Source of the DNA: an uncultured Lachnospiraceae bacterium
GTDB taxonomy: Bacteria; Bacillota; Clostridia; Lachnospirales; Lachnospiraceae
Length of the DNA: 37,609 nucleotides
Assembly (NCBI GenBank): GCA_947629525.1
Contig: CANREB010000025.1
Location: forward strand, 1 to 37,609
Direction: 5' to 3'
Made by a program: the position numbers and the translations under genes. Under the pieces are notes generated by a model. That model was not told the origin of the DNA and did not search any database. It was given only the letters and a program-made list of their open reading frames with translations. Below, in pieces: positions 15,684 to 24,200 of this stretch. The first letter of the stretch is position 1. Every line of letters begins with the position of its first letter.

Positions 15684-16345
15684 TCCGTCACCTCTAAACG
15701 ATAACCCACCTTATATACCGCCACCAAGTTCTGTTCCCAGCCGAGTTTTCTGCGCAGCCGCTGTACATGAAGGTCGAGTGTGCGGCTGTCGCCGAAATAT
15801 TCCTCCTCCCAGACCTTTTCATACAGTTTTTCACGGAAAAGTGCCACGTTTTTGTTCTCCACGAACAGACGCAGAAGCCTGAATTCTTTATTTGTCAGCA
15901 CTATGGGTTTTCCCGCCTTTGTGACGCGCCGCGCCTCCACGTCTATCACGACGTCGCCCGCCCTCAACAGCTTTTCCGTCTTGTTGTATCTTCTAAGCAC
16001 CGCTTCAACTCTCGCGATAAGTTCCACTATTTCAAACGGCTTTACAAGGTAATCGTCAGCGCCAAGCTTTAACCCCTTGACTCTGTCCTTTACCTCATGC
16101 TTTGCCGTAATGAATATCACAGGTATACCAAGCGGTCTTATATAGTCCATGACATCATACCCGTCTGCTCCCGGAAGCATTATATCAAGCAGTATAAGGT
16201 CAAACTCATCTTTTTCTTTGTCTATAAGCTCTATGGCTTTCATTCCATCCTGAACCGAGGTACATTCATATCCTGCCGCCGACAGATTAAGGTCTATCAG
16301 ATCGCATATCGGTTTTTCATCATCCACAATAAGTATCTTTATCAT
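15680..16345 (-). CDS. OmpR/PhoB-family response regulator
   Basis: A 221-residue regulator. The receiver domain shows the acidic pair in ILIVDDE, phospho-acceptor Asp54 in LILLDIMLPG, the conserved Thr of VIFITAK and Lys102 in YLVKPF. The carboxy-terminal winged helix contains TNKEFRLLRLFVEN and RTLDLHVQRLRRKLG, typical for OmpR/PhoB DNA-binding domains that dock on tandem direct repeats. The start overlaps the preceding gene's stop by ATGA, and the stop overlaps the kinase start in the same way, so the two are translated as a coupled pair. The best visible target is the 11-bp repeat array at 13354-13414. Confidence 0.93.
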   Translation of the reverse strand: MIKILIVDDEKPICDLIDLNLSAAGYECTSVQDGMKAIELIDKEKDEFDLILLDIMLPGADGYDVMDYIRPLGIPVIFITAKHEVKDRVKGLKLGADDYLVKPFEIVELIARVEAVLRRYNKTEKLLRAGDVVIDVEARRVTKAGKPIVLTNKEFRLLRLFVENKNVALFREKLYEKVWEEEYFGDSRTLDLHVQRLRRKLGWEQNLVAVYKVGYRLEVTE

Positions 16346-17427
16346 TCTTCCACCCTCCAGCCCCAGTAGGCGCGCGCCCTCTCTATCAAAGCTGAAAGCG
16401 TATCCTCCTCATGGCATTTCACATGCGCCTTGACTTCCGTATCAGTGACAAATCCGCCTGTCCTTTGGTAATAGATCGAATAATCGCTCTGCGTCAGAAG
16501 TTCATTATTCACTCCCGCGTAACTGTAACTTGCCAGTACGATAATGTCTTTCATGCCGTCGCCGTCTATGTCGCGGCAGTTGATGCCTTTAAGCGCGTAA
16601 AGATTATCATATTCACCCATCGGCTGAAAACTCCACACGATATAGCCGCTGTCATTGACCAGATATATCATGAACGTTGAAAAATCAGCCATTGAATATG
16701 TTCCCGCCACAACGTCAAGATGCCCCAGCTTCTCAAACTGCCTTGCATAGTGCTGATCTTCCGATATCGAAAATCCATGTTCGAGCAGTTCTTTCTTTGT
16801 CGATGCCGTATACAAAAACTCGGTAGAATATCCGTCCCTTACAAAGGCGGCAATACATTCAACGCTCTTGTTCATACCGAAACGGTTGATTTTTTCGGAA
16901 ATGCGGTAATCCCTGAAAAATCCCGTATCATTCTGAAACAGGACATCTCCGACTTTATATGTCTTTCCCGCATAGGCGCCTGTGCTGTTCACGCAGGACG
17001 TTATAAGTATTATGTCCATAAGGCTGTCGCCGTCAAGATCCTGAAACGCGACTGCCGACATTCCGCTTACAGGCTGTTCAAGCTGACCCGTTATCCTGTT
17101 ATTAGTCTCGAGCCCGTCCGTTTTCCAGACAATGCTCCCGTCATCATCCGCAAGAAAAAGGACAAGGCGGCTGTAAGTCGTCTCAAGCGCCAGTATGAGT
17201 GACACTTCGCCAAACTTCCGCGTGGAAATCGGAAAAGTCTGCCCGCCTATAGTCTGAAAACCATTCTCGTTTATCTGATAGTCCCATTCTATCGACGAAA
17301 GACGCTTTTGGTATTCATTGTATTTTTCAAGCACGTTATCTTCCTGCGCGGCATGACTTGAAAAACCGCTGAGCCAAAATACCGCAAGCATCAGTAATAT
17401 CTTTTCTTTAGTTCTTCTTTTAAACAT
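16342..17427 (-). CDS. Secreted FG-GAP/VCBS-like repeat protein
   Basis: A 361-residue exported protein with a signal peptide (KEKILLMLAVFWLSGFSSHAAQ, probable cleavage after SHA). Two Asp-rich loops, FQDLDGDSLMDIILI and CRDIDGDGMKDIIVLA, match the calcium-binding turn of FG-GAP/VCBS beta-propeller blades. The intervening strands (SLILALE, STFMIYLVNDSGYIVW) fit further blades. Such propellers bind proteins or carbohydrates; no enzyme motif is visible. Its stop overlaps the response-regulator start (ATGA), so it belongs to the same translational unit as the two-component system and may be an extracellular accessory or sensor component. The gene begins only 8 bp after aroA, so a common transcript with aroA is likely. 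Confidence 0.7.
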   Translation of the reverse strand: MFKRRTKEKILLMLAVFWLSGFSSHAAQEDNVLEKYNEYQKRLSSIEWDYQINENGFQTIGGQTFPISTRKFGEVSLILALETTYSRLVLFLADDDGSIVWKTDGLETNNRITGQLEQPVSGMSAVAFQDLDGDSLMDIILITSCVNSTGAYAGKTYKVGDVLFQNDTGFFRDYRISEKINRFGMNKSVECIAAFVRDGYSTEFLYTASTKKELLEHGFSISEDQHYARQFEKLGHLDVVAGTYSMADFSTFMIYLVNDSGYIVWSFQPMGEYDNLYALKGINCRDIDGDGMKDIIVLASYSYAGVNNELLTQSDYSIYYQRTGGFVTDTEVKAHVKCHEEDTLSALIERARAYWGWRVEE

Positions 17428-17435
17428 CCTTTACC

Positions 17436-18728
17436 TCATTTTCCGTATATCAGTAAATCAAGTACATCAAAATATTCCTTAAATGTCTTTTTGCAGCACT
17501 GCGGGTCGGCTATCTCGATGCCGTCCGCTTTCAACCCCATCAGCGCAAACGCCATAGCCATTCTATGGTCGTCGTATGTCTGCACTATACCCGGATGCGG
17601 CACGGACGGCTCTATCGTGATTGCGTCGTCTTCCTGCGTACACTTCACGCCAAGCCGGGTAAGCTCCGTGTAAACTGCGCTCAGCCTGTCAGACTCCTGA
17701 AGCCTGATATGACCCACATTTTCTATCCTTACCGTGCCGTCCGCAAACGGCGCTATAGCCGCAAGCGTCATTGTCTGGTCGGAAAATTCTTTCATATCGA
17801 CAGTTATGCCCTTAAGATGTCCGCCCAGAGCTCCATGCACTTCTATACCGTCAGGCGTTTCATCGAGTGTGCATCCCATTTTTTCAAGGACATTCAGAAA
17901 ACGCAGATCGCCCTGCATGCAATTCCATGTAACATTTTTGACTAAAGCCCTGCCGCCCGTAAGCGCAGCCGCCGCATAAAAATAACAAGCTGCCGAAACG
18001 TCAGGCTCTATCCGATATGTATCTGCCCTGTACGCACTCTGCCCCTTAACATCATAACAATTGCCGTCAAATTCCACACGCACTCCAAACTGTTCCATCA
18101 TCCTGCGCGTTATGCGTATATATGAGCCGTCTTTCCGCTGACTTGTTATCTCTATGTGAAGCCCCTGCTTTATCATAGGTGAGACAAGCAGCAGCGCACT
18201 TAAAAACTGTGTGCTTTGGCTTATGTCAAGCTTCATATGACCTGCCGTGCGGGATGACGCTCCCTCTATGCGTATCGGAAGAAAACCTTCTTTCTCAAGA
18301 TATGTTATCTTAGCACCTGCCTCAATAAGCAGCTCAAACAGCGGAAGCATCGGTCTTTTCTTCATCTGCTCTGATGCTTGGATAGTATATACACCCTTTG
18401 AAAATCCAAGCATTGCCGTAAGAAAGCGCGCCGCTGTCCCCGCACTCCCCACATATATCTCGCCGCTGTCCACAGGAATATTCCCGTTCAAACCGGTCAC
18501 AGTCACCCGCTTTTCTGCCTCATCCGCTTCCACTTCAAAGCCAAGCGATTTGAGCGACTCTATGAAATACTTTGAATCGTCGCTGAAAAGCACCCCTTCA
18601 AGCACTGATCTTCCGTCGCCGAGCGCAGCCATAAGAAGCGCCCTGTTTGTCATGCTCTTTGAGCCGGGTACCTCCACGACCCAGTCTATTGGTTTTGTAA
18701 GACGCTTTACCTTATAATTTCCCTCCAT
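17436..18728 (-). CDS. aroA: 3-phosphoshikimate 1-carboxyvinyltransferase (EPSP synthase)
   Basis: A 430-residue cytosolic enzyme of the shikimate pathway, transferring enolpyruvyl from PEP to shikimate-3-phosphate. Signatures include PGSKSMTNRALLMAAL near the start with the substrate-binding Lys and Ser, VGSAGTAARFLTA, KRPMLPL, QSTQFLSALLL, the catalytic Asp in FSDQTMTLAAIA, IRLQESDRL and DDHRMAMAFAL. Length and motif order are complete. The AGTAARF form rather than AGTAMRP suggests the sequence class less sensitive to glyphosate, but this is only a motif observation. The ATG at 18728 has AAGGGG 7 bp upstream and was preferred over the adjacent GTG. No other shikimate-pathway genes are near; instead the secreted FG-GAP-like gene follows after 8 bp. 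Confidence 0.93.
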   Translation of the reverse strand: MEGNYKVKRLTKPIDWVVEVPGSKSMTNRALLMAALGDGRSVLEGVLFSDDSKYFIESLKSLGFEVEADEAEKRVTVTGLNGNIPVDSGEIYVGSAGTAARFLTAMLGFSKGVYTIQASEQMKKRPMLPLFELLIEAGAKITYLEKEGFLPIRIEGASSRTAGHMKLDISQSTQFLSALLLVSPMIKQGLHIEITSQRKDGSYIRITRRMMEQFGVRVEFDGNCYDVKGQSAYRADTYRIEPDVSAACYFYAAAALTGGRALVKNVTWNCMQGDLRFLNVLEKMGCTLDETPDGIEVHGALGGHLKGITVDMKEFSDQTMTLAAIAPFADGTVRIENVGHIRLQESDRLSAVYTELTRLGVKCTQEDDAITIEPSVPHPGIVQTYDDHRMAMAFALMGLKADGIEIADPQCCKKTFKEYFDVLDLLIYGK

Positions 18729-18772
18729 CACCGTTCCCCTTTCGATACGTTATACGCACATAATTGTCAACA

Positions 18773-18802
18773 AAAGGCACTTTAATATAATAAAGTGCCT
18801 TT
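18773..18802 (-). terminator. Intrinsic terminator of the EAL gene pair
   Basis: A perfect 12-bp stem, AAAGGCACTTTA and TAAAGTGCCTTT, encloses a 6-nt loop. On the minus strand it is followed by TTGTT, extending the T-run at the end of the stem. It lies 28 bp beyond the stop of the phosphodiesterase gene. Confidence 0.8.
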
Positions 18803-18829
18803 CAGACTCATTTGAATATGTTCAGTTGT

Positions 18830-20731
18830 CTAACCCTGATTTTTAGCTTTTAAGAAATCGATAAACGCTCTCTGCTCTATAGGTTTTGAGAAGTAGTACC
18901 CTTGAATATAATCGACGCCGAGCTTTTCAAATGTCGCAAGCTCTTCCGCTGTCTCCACACCCTCGGCTACTACCTGCAGGTGCATATCATGTATCATATT
19001 CATTGCCGCCTGCATTACGAACTGAGCTTTCTCGTTTTTGAAATATGCCTGCGTCATATCACGGTCAAACTTAACGATCTTAACGGGCATATCCACAATA
19101 TAATTGAGATTTGACTGTCCGTTCCCGAAATCGTCAAGTGAAAACGCAACGCCGTAATCAATAAGTACCTGCATATTCCTAAGCAGCGTTTTCTTCATTA
19201 TGACTGAAGCCGACTCCGTGATTTCAAGATTTATAAGGGCAGGCTCAACCATATATTTATTCATCATACTGATATAGTTGTCCGCAAGCGATGTACTCTC
19301 ACACTGCACAACAGACAAATTCACTTCAATATATCTGATGCCGTAACTTGCCACATCGTTTTCTTTGATAAAACTGCAGGTCTTCTCAAACACTATCTCG
19401 CCAAGCCTTGATATAACGCCTGTCTCTTCTGCTATAGGTATGAAAAGCCCCGGCGGTATTATGCTTCCGTCCTCAGCCCTCAGACGCACCAATGCTTCCG
19501 CTGAGACGAATTTATGCTCATGCGTTGAATAAATAGGCTGGAAAAATACCTCTATGCGATCTTCATTCATAGCATCCATAAGCGTCTGAAGCATCTGCTC
19601 CCTTGTGCGCTTTTTTGCCATGGCAGCCTCATCTATTACGAGTATCTTATTGTCCGAGGCGTCTTTGGCATGCGCCCTGAAATATTTCAGGAAGCCGATA
19701 AGCTCATCCGCGCTCTTTGCCACGTCAGTAGACGGCATCACAGCGTAATGCGGTTCAAAAAGCAGCGGCACTCCGCCGTTTTTGTTTTCTATCCATCCCT
19801 TTTTAAATCTTTCGTCGAGCATATGAAATGCGTTTTCAAGCGATTTGTGATTGTCGAACACGAATGTAAATTCCCTGTCCTCAGTCCTGAAAAGCTTCGC
19901 GTCGGGAATATGCCTGAAAAACTCTGCCATCTCCATCAGCGCTTCGTCAAGCTGTAATGAGGGAATATCCTTTGCATGGATATCGTCCCATGATACAAGC
20001 ATCCCGCACAAGAAAGCATTTTCTTTATACTTTTGCTTTAAGAACTCAACAAACGAATAGTTGTTAAAAAAACCTGTCCTTCTGTCTATATTGGCTTCGG
20101 GATTTTCAAGCTCAAAAAATAATATTATCACGCCCAAAACGCTTGCAAACCCGACAAGAAGAAGCCGTGGAAATAAAAACTGTAATGCAGCAGCCACCAT
20201 CCATATAGCTACCCACATCGTTATCGCATGGCGGCGTCTGGGATTCATATTATGACGCTGCGTCGCAATGGTGGATATGGTAAACATAATGATGATAAAC
20301 GCCGCAAAATATGTTGCAAGACACGCCGGACCATAAGTGTACTCAACGTTCCCGCTGCAATATATGTTGACAGGCAGCATCAGTATCACAACGCTCACGA
20401 CAATGACTGCCGCGCCCAATATCTGCACAAATTTATTCACACTCTGCAGATAACGCGAATCGGCGCTCGCGTATGACAACGCCATATAGCCGTTCCACAC
20501 AAGCGAAACAAGATAAAGCTTGCACTCCGTTTCCACCACAAAGCGCGGAAGACTATCCATATTCACTATCAGCACTATCGATGTTATGTCCAATATAAGG
20601 CACAATATAGTCACATATAACGCCCTGCGGAATAACTTTTCCGCATACAGCCCCACCGTGCCATGCCTTTTATAAAAATAAAGAAGCAAAATCAATATAA
20701 GCAGACCGCCAACCTGCATTTGTATGTTCAT
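18830..20731 (-). CDS. Membrane EAL-domain cyclic-di-GMP phosphodiesterase
   Basis: A 633-residue protein. Residues 1-215 contain about seven membrane spans (for example LLILILLLYFY, YVTILCLILDITSIVLIV, VVSVVILMLP). Residues 230-370 look like a GGDEF domain without its signature (FRTEDREFTFVF where GGDEF is expected), so no cyclase activity is expected. The EAL domain (394-633) keeps its catalytic set: AEALVRL (EAL at 412-414), EVNLS, LEITE, SLDDFGNG (533-536), the Lys of KIVKFDRD, and AEGVET (590-593). It should hydrolyse cyclic-di-GMP at the membrane in response to a signal in the membrane part. It follows the second EAL gene by 26 bp and ends before a strong terminator. Confidence 0.88.
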   Translation of the reverse strand: MNIQMQVGGLLILILLLYFYKRHGTVGLYAEKLFRRALYVTILCLILDITSIVLIVNMDSLPRFVVETECKLYLVSLVWNGYMALSYASADSRYLQSVNKFVQILGAAVIVVSVVILMLPVNIYCSGNVEYTYGPACLATYFAAFIIIMFTISTIATQRHNMNPRRRHAITMWVAIWMVAAALQFLFPRLLLVGFASVLGVIILFFELENPEANIDRRTGFFNNYSFVEFLKQKYKENAFLCGMLVSWDDIHAKDIPSLQLDEALMEMAEFFRHIPDAKLFRTEDREFTFVFDNHKSLENAFHMLDERFKKGWIENKNGGVPLLFEPHYAVMPSTDVAKSADELIGFLKYFRAHAKDASDNKILVIDEAAMAKKRTREQMLQTLMDAMNEDRIEVFFQPIYSTHEHKFVSAEALVRLRAEDGSIIPPGLFIPIAEETGVISRLGEIVFEKTCSFIKENDVASYGIRYIEVNLSVVQCESTSLADNYISMMNKYMVEPALINLEITESASVIMKKTLLRNMQVLIDYGVAFSLDDFGNGQSNLNYIVDMPVKIVKFDRDMTQAYFKNEKAQFVMQAAMNMIHDMHLQVVAEGVETAEELATFEKLGVDYIQGYYFSKPIEQRAFIDFLKAKNQG

Positions 20732-20757
20732 TTATTCAGCGTCCTTTCAATAATCTA

Positions 20758-22137
20758 TCAACTGACCGGATTCCATTCATCCAACAAAGCTTCAAAATCA
20801 CTGGTCGGCATAGGCTTGTAATAATAAAATCCCTGAGCCTTTGTACAGCCGCATTTAAGCAGAAAATCACGCTGTTCGGGTTCTTCAACGCCCTCAACGA
20901 TAACATTCAGCCCAATCTCCTGAAGCATTTCGATCACATGTTTTAAGATACTGCGTCCTTTAGGCGTAGCGATATCATCAACAAAGCCCTTATCTATCTT
21001 TATCTCATCCATCGTCTCGTTCTTAAGCATGGACATGTTTGAATATCCCGAGCCAAAATCGTCCATTGATATCTTAAAGCCGCGGTCTTTCAAAAACCTC
21101 ATACGCTCATACATCATATCATGATTTTCGAGGAAGCCGCTCTCCGTAAGTTCAAGCGGCACCAAATCAGGCGACACATTATACTCCTTTGAAAGATTGA
21201 TAAGTCTGTCCTTAAACGAATTGTCAAAAACATGCTGCCTTGAAATATTGATTGAAATCGGCACTATCTTTTTGCCCTCTTTGATACGGTTACCGAGAAA
21301 TCTGAAAACCTGCCTCCATATGCAGATATCAACATCTATGATAAGTCCGTTCTTTTCAAGCACGGGTATGAAATTTCCCGGCGGCACGATGCCCCGTTCA
21401 GGATGATGCCAGCGCACAAGAGCTTCTCCGCCCTCTACAGCTCCGGTCCTCATATTTACCTTAGGCTGTATATACAAAACAAGCTGCTCCTCCTCAAGAG
21501 CCGACACGATATCGTTCTCTATCATCTTATTGAGAAGCATCCTGTCACGCATTTCCTCGTCAAAAAACGCATACTTGGCATAAAATTTACCTTTGATGGA
21601 ATCAAGCGCCATAGTCGCGTAATCTCGCATAATGCTGACTGACATAGTGGGGCTGTCCGCTATACATATACCAAATGCGGGCAATATCCTGTATGGTATC
21701 TTAAACTCACCTATCTTTGCATCTATCTTTTTGGTTATCGCTATAAGTTCGTTCTTATCATTAAACGGGGTAAACACCGCAAATATATCCGCACGCAGAT
21801 GGGAAAGCACAACATGCTCAGCCGTAAGCTCCCTGAGCGTGTCAGCCGTATATTTCAGCAGTTCATCGCCTTTTTCCCTGCCGCAGAATTCGTTTATCAT
21901 ACTGAAATTTGCAAAGTCAAGGATTATCATTGCAAATTTTAAATCAGGATTTTGCAGCATCTCTTCCGACGCTTTTACCTGAAAAGCGCGTATGTTATAC
22001 AAATCCGTCATAAAACTCATGTTGTTGTCTAAATTTTTATCAGCGAGCTTCTGAAGAGAGTACATGTACAGTTCAAAGTCTTTCTCGCTCATCTCTTCCC
22101 TTATTAACCTGATCGCGTTTTTCTCTTTCTCTTCCAT
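20758..22137 (-). CDS. Degenerate GGDEF plus EAL cyclic-di-GMP phosphodiesterase, cytosolic
   Basis: A 459-residue soluble protein. Residues 45-200 fold like a GGDEF domain (MTDLYNIRAFQ in place of DxLTGLxNR; RADIFAVF in place of the GGDEF loop), so diguanylate cyclase activity is not expected; it may bind GTP as a regulatory domain. The EAL domain (219-459) is complete: GGEALVRW (EAL at 238-240), ISINISR, LELTESG, SMDDFGSGYSN (359-362), IKIDKGFV and VEGVEE. The last Thr of the usual EGVET is Glu here, which is tolerated in other members. It is the first gene of the pair with the membrane EAL protein. Two phosphodiesterases in one operon suggest a locus dedicated to lowering cyclic-di-GMP, which controls motility and biofilm in Clostridia. 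Confidence 0.88.
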   Translation of the reverse strand: MEEKEKNAIRLIREEMSEKDFELYMYSLQKLADKNLDNNMSFMTDLYNIRAFQVKASEEMLQNPDLKFAMIILDFANFSMINEFCGREKGDELLKYTADTLRELTAEHVVLSHLRADIFAVFTPFNDKNELIAITKKIDAKIGEFKIPYRILPAFGICIADSPTMSVSIMRDYATMALDSIKGKFYAKYAFFDEEMRDRMLLNKMIENDIVSALEEEQLVLYIQPKVNMRTGAVEGGEALVRWHHPERGIVPPGNFIPVLEKNGLIIDVDICIWRQVFRFLGNRIKEGKKIVPISINISRQHVFDNSFKDRLINLSKEYNVSPDLVPLELTESGFLENHDMMYERMRFLKDRGFKISMDDFGSGYSNMSMLKNETMDEIKIDKGFVDDIATPKGRSILKHVIEMLQEIGLNVIVEGVEEPEQRDFLLKCGCTKAQGFYYYKPMPTSDFEALLDEWNPVS

Positions 22138-22182
22138 ACTATGCCTGCGCTTTCAAAACAACTAAAACAGTTCCACACAGAT

Positions 22183-22212
22183 ATTATAACACTACGATAC
22201 CATTATTGTCAC
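22183..22212 (-). promoter_or_regulatory. Promoter of the EAL gene pair
   Basis: On the minus strand GTGACA (22212-22207) and TATAAT (22188-22183) are spaced by 18 bp. A TG one base before the TATAAT makes it an extended -10. The start would be about 40 bp before the ATG at 22137. Confidence 0.55.
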
Positions 22213-22230
22213 TATAAAAAAGCAAAAAAC

Positions 22231-22242
22231 AAGCTCTAGCTT
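22231..22242 (-). terminator. Weak terminator-like hairpin at the prfA stop
   Basis: AAGC and GCTT form a short stem around a 4-nt loop that includes the TAG stop of prfA, followed on the minus strand by GTTTTTTGCTTTTTT. The T-runs are good but the stem is short. Confidence 0.3.
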
Positions 22243-23312
22243 ACTTCCTGCATACGGCTGAGTTTTGCCGCCTGATCAGCCGCTATGCACGCGTCGATGA
22301 TTTCCTGTATATCGCCGTCCATCACTTTATCAAGCTTATACAGCGTAAGATTTATGCGATGGTCTGTCACACGCCCCTGCGGGAAATTATAAGTCCTTAT
22401 TTTCTCGCTTCTGTCTCCTGAACCTATCTGACTGCGCCGTGCCTGTGCCTCCGCGTCATGCGCTTTCTGACATTCTATATCATAGAGCTTTGCCCGAAGA
22501 AGCGCAAACGCCTTTGCCTTATTCTGCAGCTGTGATTTTTCAGTCTGGCTGTATACCACTATTCCTGTGGGATAATGAGTAAGACGCACTGCCGAGTCCG
22601 TGGTATTTACGCACTGACCACCGTTTCCGGATGCCCTCATGACATCGATGCGGATATCCTTCTCATCTATCTGCACATCGACTTCCTCAGCCTCGGGCAT
22701 GACAGCTACCGTGATAGTAGATGTGTGTATGCGCCCGCCTGACTCTGTCTCGGGCACGCGCTGTACACGGTGTACTCCCGACTCGTATTTCATTGTCGAA
22801 TATGCGCCCTGACCCGTTATCATAAAGGTAACGCTCTTCATTCCGCCTATTCCTATTTCTTCCGCTTCTATCGTCTCTACTTTCCAATGCCTGCTCTCCG
22901 CGTAATGCACATACATGCGGTATATCTCAGCCGCAAAAAGCGCCGCCTCATCGCCGCCTGCACCCGCGCGTATCTCAACGATAACATTCTTGTCGTCATT
23001 AGGGTCTTTTGGCAGAAGCAGTATCTTAAGTTGGTTTTCAAGCTCTTCAATACGCTTTTTCGCATCGTTAAGCTCATCCTTAAGCATCTCCCGCATCTCT
23101 TCGTCGCTCTCGGACTCAAGCATAGCAAGTGAATCTTCGACCGTCTCGTTGCATTTTTTATATTCTTTATACGCTTCGACTATCGGAACCAAATCGCTCT
23201 GCTCCTTCATAAGCGCCTTGAAACGATTTTGATTTTCAGCCACATTCGGCTCGTTCAGCTCGTTCATGATCTCCTCGAAGCGCGCAAGCAGATCCTCCAG
23301 TTTGTCAAACAT
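22236..23312 (-). CDS. prfA: Peptide chain release factor 1
   Basis: A 358-residue class I release factor that recognises UAA and UAG and triggers peptide release. The GGQ tripeptide is at residues 231-233 ([17 protein letters not shown]) and its Gln is the residue methylated by PrmC. The PCRF domain ([15 protein letters not shown]) and the carboxy-terminal [18 protein letters not shown] are typical of RF1 rather than RF2. GGAGGT stands 8 bp before the ATG. It follows prmC by 30 bp, the conserved order for enzyme and substrate, and ends the minus-strand housekeeping run. Confidence 0.96.
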   Translation of the reverse strand: MFDKLEDLLARFEEIMNELNEPNVAENQNRFKALMKEQSDLVPIVEAYKEYKKCNETVEDSLAMLESESDEEMREMLKDELNDAKKRIEELENQLKILLLPKDPNDDKNVIVEIRAGAGGDEAALFAAEIYRMYVHYAESRHWKVETIEAEEIGIGGMKSVTFMITGQGAYSTMKYESGVHRVQRVPETESGGRIHTSTITVAVMPEAEEVDVQIDEKDIRIDVMRASGNGGQCVNTTDSAVRLTHYPTGIVVYSQTEKSQLQNKAKAFALLRAKLYDIECQKAHDAEAQARRSQIGSGDRSEKIRTYNFPQGRVTDHRINLTLYKLDKVMDGDIQEIIDACIAADQAAKLSRMQEVS

Positions 23313-23342
23313 GTAAATCGACCTCCATTTTAATCAAAAACT

Positions 23343-24200
23343 TTATTGCCACACCGCAAGCGCTACCCTGTCATTTCCCGAATAATCCTTTATTATCTTT
23401 ATATCCGAAAAGCCCCTGTCCTCCAAAAGACCGCGCACTGCCGCTGCCTGATCGTATCCCGTCTCAAGAAAGATCATCGCGCCCCTGCGCATATACAGAG
23501 GGGCATCGGCTATTATCGCCCTGTAAAATCTCAAACCGTCTTCCCCGCCGTCAAGCGCTATTCTCGGCTCAAAATCACGTACTTCGGGCATAAGCGTTTC
23601 TATTTGGGCACTCGCTATATAGGGCGGATTTGACACGATGATATCATACAGGCTGTCGCTTGTACGGCTTGACCTGTATCCGGCAAGCGGCTCGTACAGG
23701 CTGCCTTCAAGAAATACCGCGTCTATCCCCAAATCATCGGCATTTTCGCGTGCCGTCCTTAAAGCATCGCCTGAGATATCGATACCGATGCCCTCACATT
23801 CATTGCTGTATTTCAAAAGGCTTAGCAGAATACATCCCGAACCTGTGCAGAGGTCAAGGATGCGCATACCGTCGCCCATATAGCGCATTACCTCTTCAAC
23901 AAGTATCTCCGTATCCTGCCTTGGTATAAGCGTACTCTCGTTTACATGAAATCTGATGCCCATAAATTCCTGTTCGCCGATAAGGTACTGCAGCGGAATG
24001 TGCCGGCTTCTTTTCTCAACGTTATCGCGGTACAGGCTTTCCTCAATACCGCTTACTTTTCTGTCTCCGTGGACAAGCAGTGTATTCCTGTCCGTGCGGC
24101 ATATATATTCAAGCAGAAGCCTCGCGTCTATCTCAGCCTCGGCTATATCTGCTTTCTCAAGGCATTTCACACCATATTCGTATAGTTCTCTGTACGTCAT
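23343..24200 (-). CDS. prmC: Peptide chain release factor N5-glutamine methyltransferase
   Basis: A 285-residue S-adenosylmethionine-dependent methyltransferase that modifies the GGQ glutamine of release factors. The amino-terminal helical substrate domain (TYRELYEYGVKCLEKADI) precedes the Rossmann fold with motif I ILDLCTGSGCILLSL, the acidic residue in GIGIDIS, and the diagnostic IVSNPPYIA (NPPY catalytic motif). PRQDTEILVE is also typical. The ATG overlaps the stop of the DUF1385 gene by four bases (ATGA), indicating translational coupling, and prfA follows directly. Confidence 0.95.
   Translation of the reverse strand: MTYRELYEYGVKCLEKADIAEAEIDARLLLEYICRTDRNTLLVHGDRKVSGIEESLYRDNVEKRSRHIPLQYLIGEQEFMGIRFHVNESTLIPRQDTEILVEEVMRYMGDGMRILDLCTGSGCILLSLLKYSNECEGIGIDISGDALRTARENADDLGIDAVFLEGSLYEPLAGYRSSRTSDSLYDIIVSNPPYIASAQIETLMPEVRDFEPRIALDGGEDGLRFYRAIIADAPLYMRRGAMIFLETGYDQAAAVRGLLEDRGFSDIKIIKDYSGNDRVALAVWQ

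Noticed and set aside
18742..18770. TTGACA with TATCGA at 17 bp as a promoter of aroA.
   Set aside because: Transcription would start at or after the ribosome-binding site, and the -35 box overlaps the terminator stem region; the real aroA promoter is unclear.
20758..22137. Diguanylate cyclase activity for the GGDEF-EAL protein.
   Set aside because: The GGDEF loop is replaced by RADIF and the upstream motif is also changed, so synthesis of cyclic-di-GMP is not supported.
22770..23232. Plus-strand open frames of about 105-120 codons antisense to prfA.
   Set aside because: They lie opposite a highly conserved gene, show no family motifs and have low-complexity Ser-rich content typical of antisense frames.
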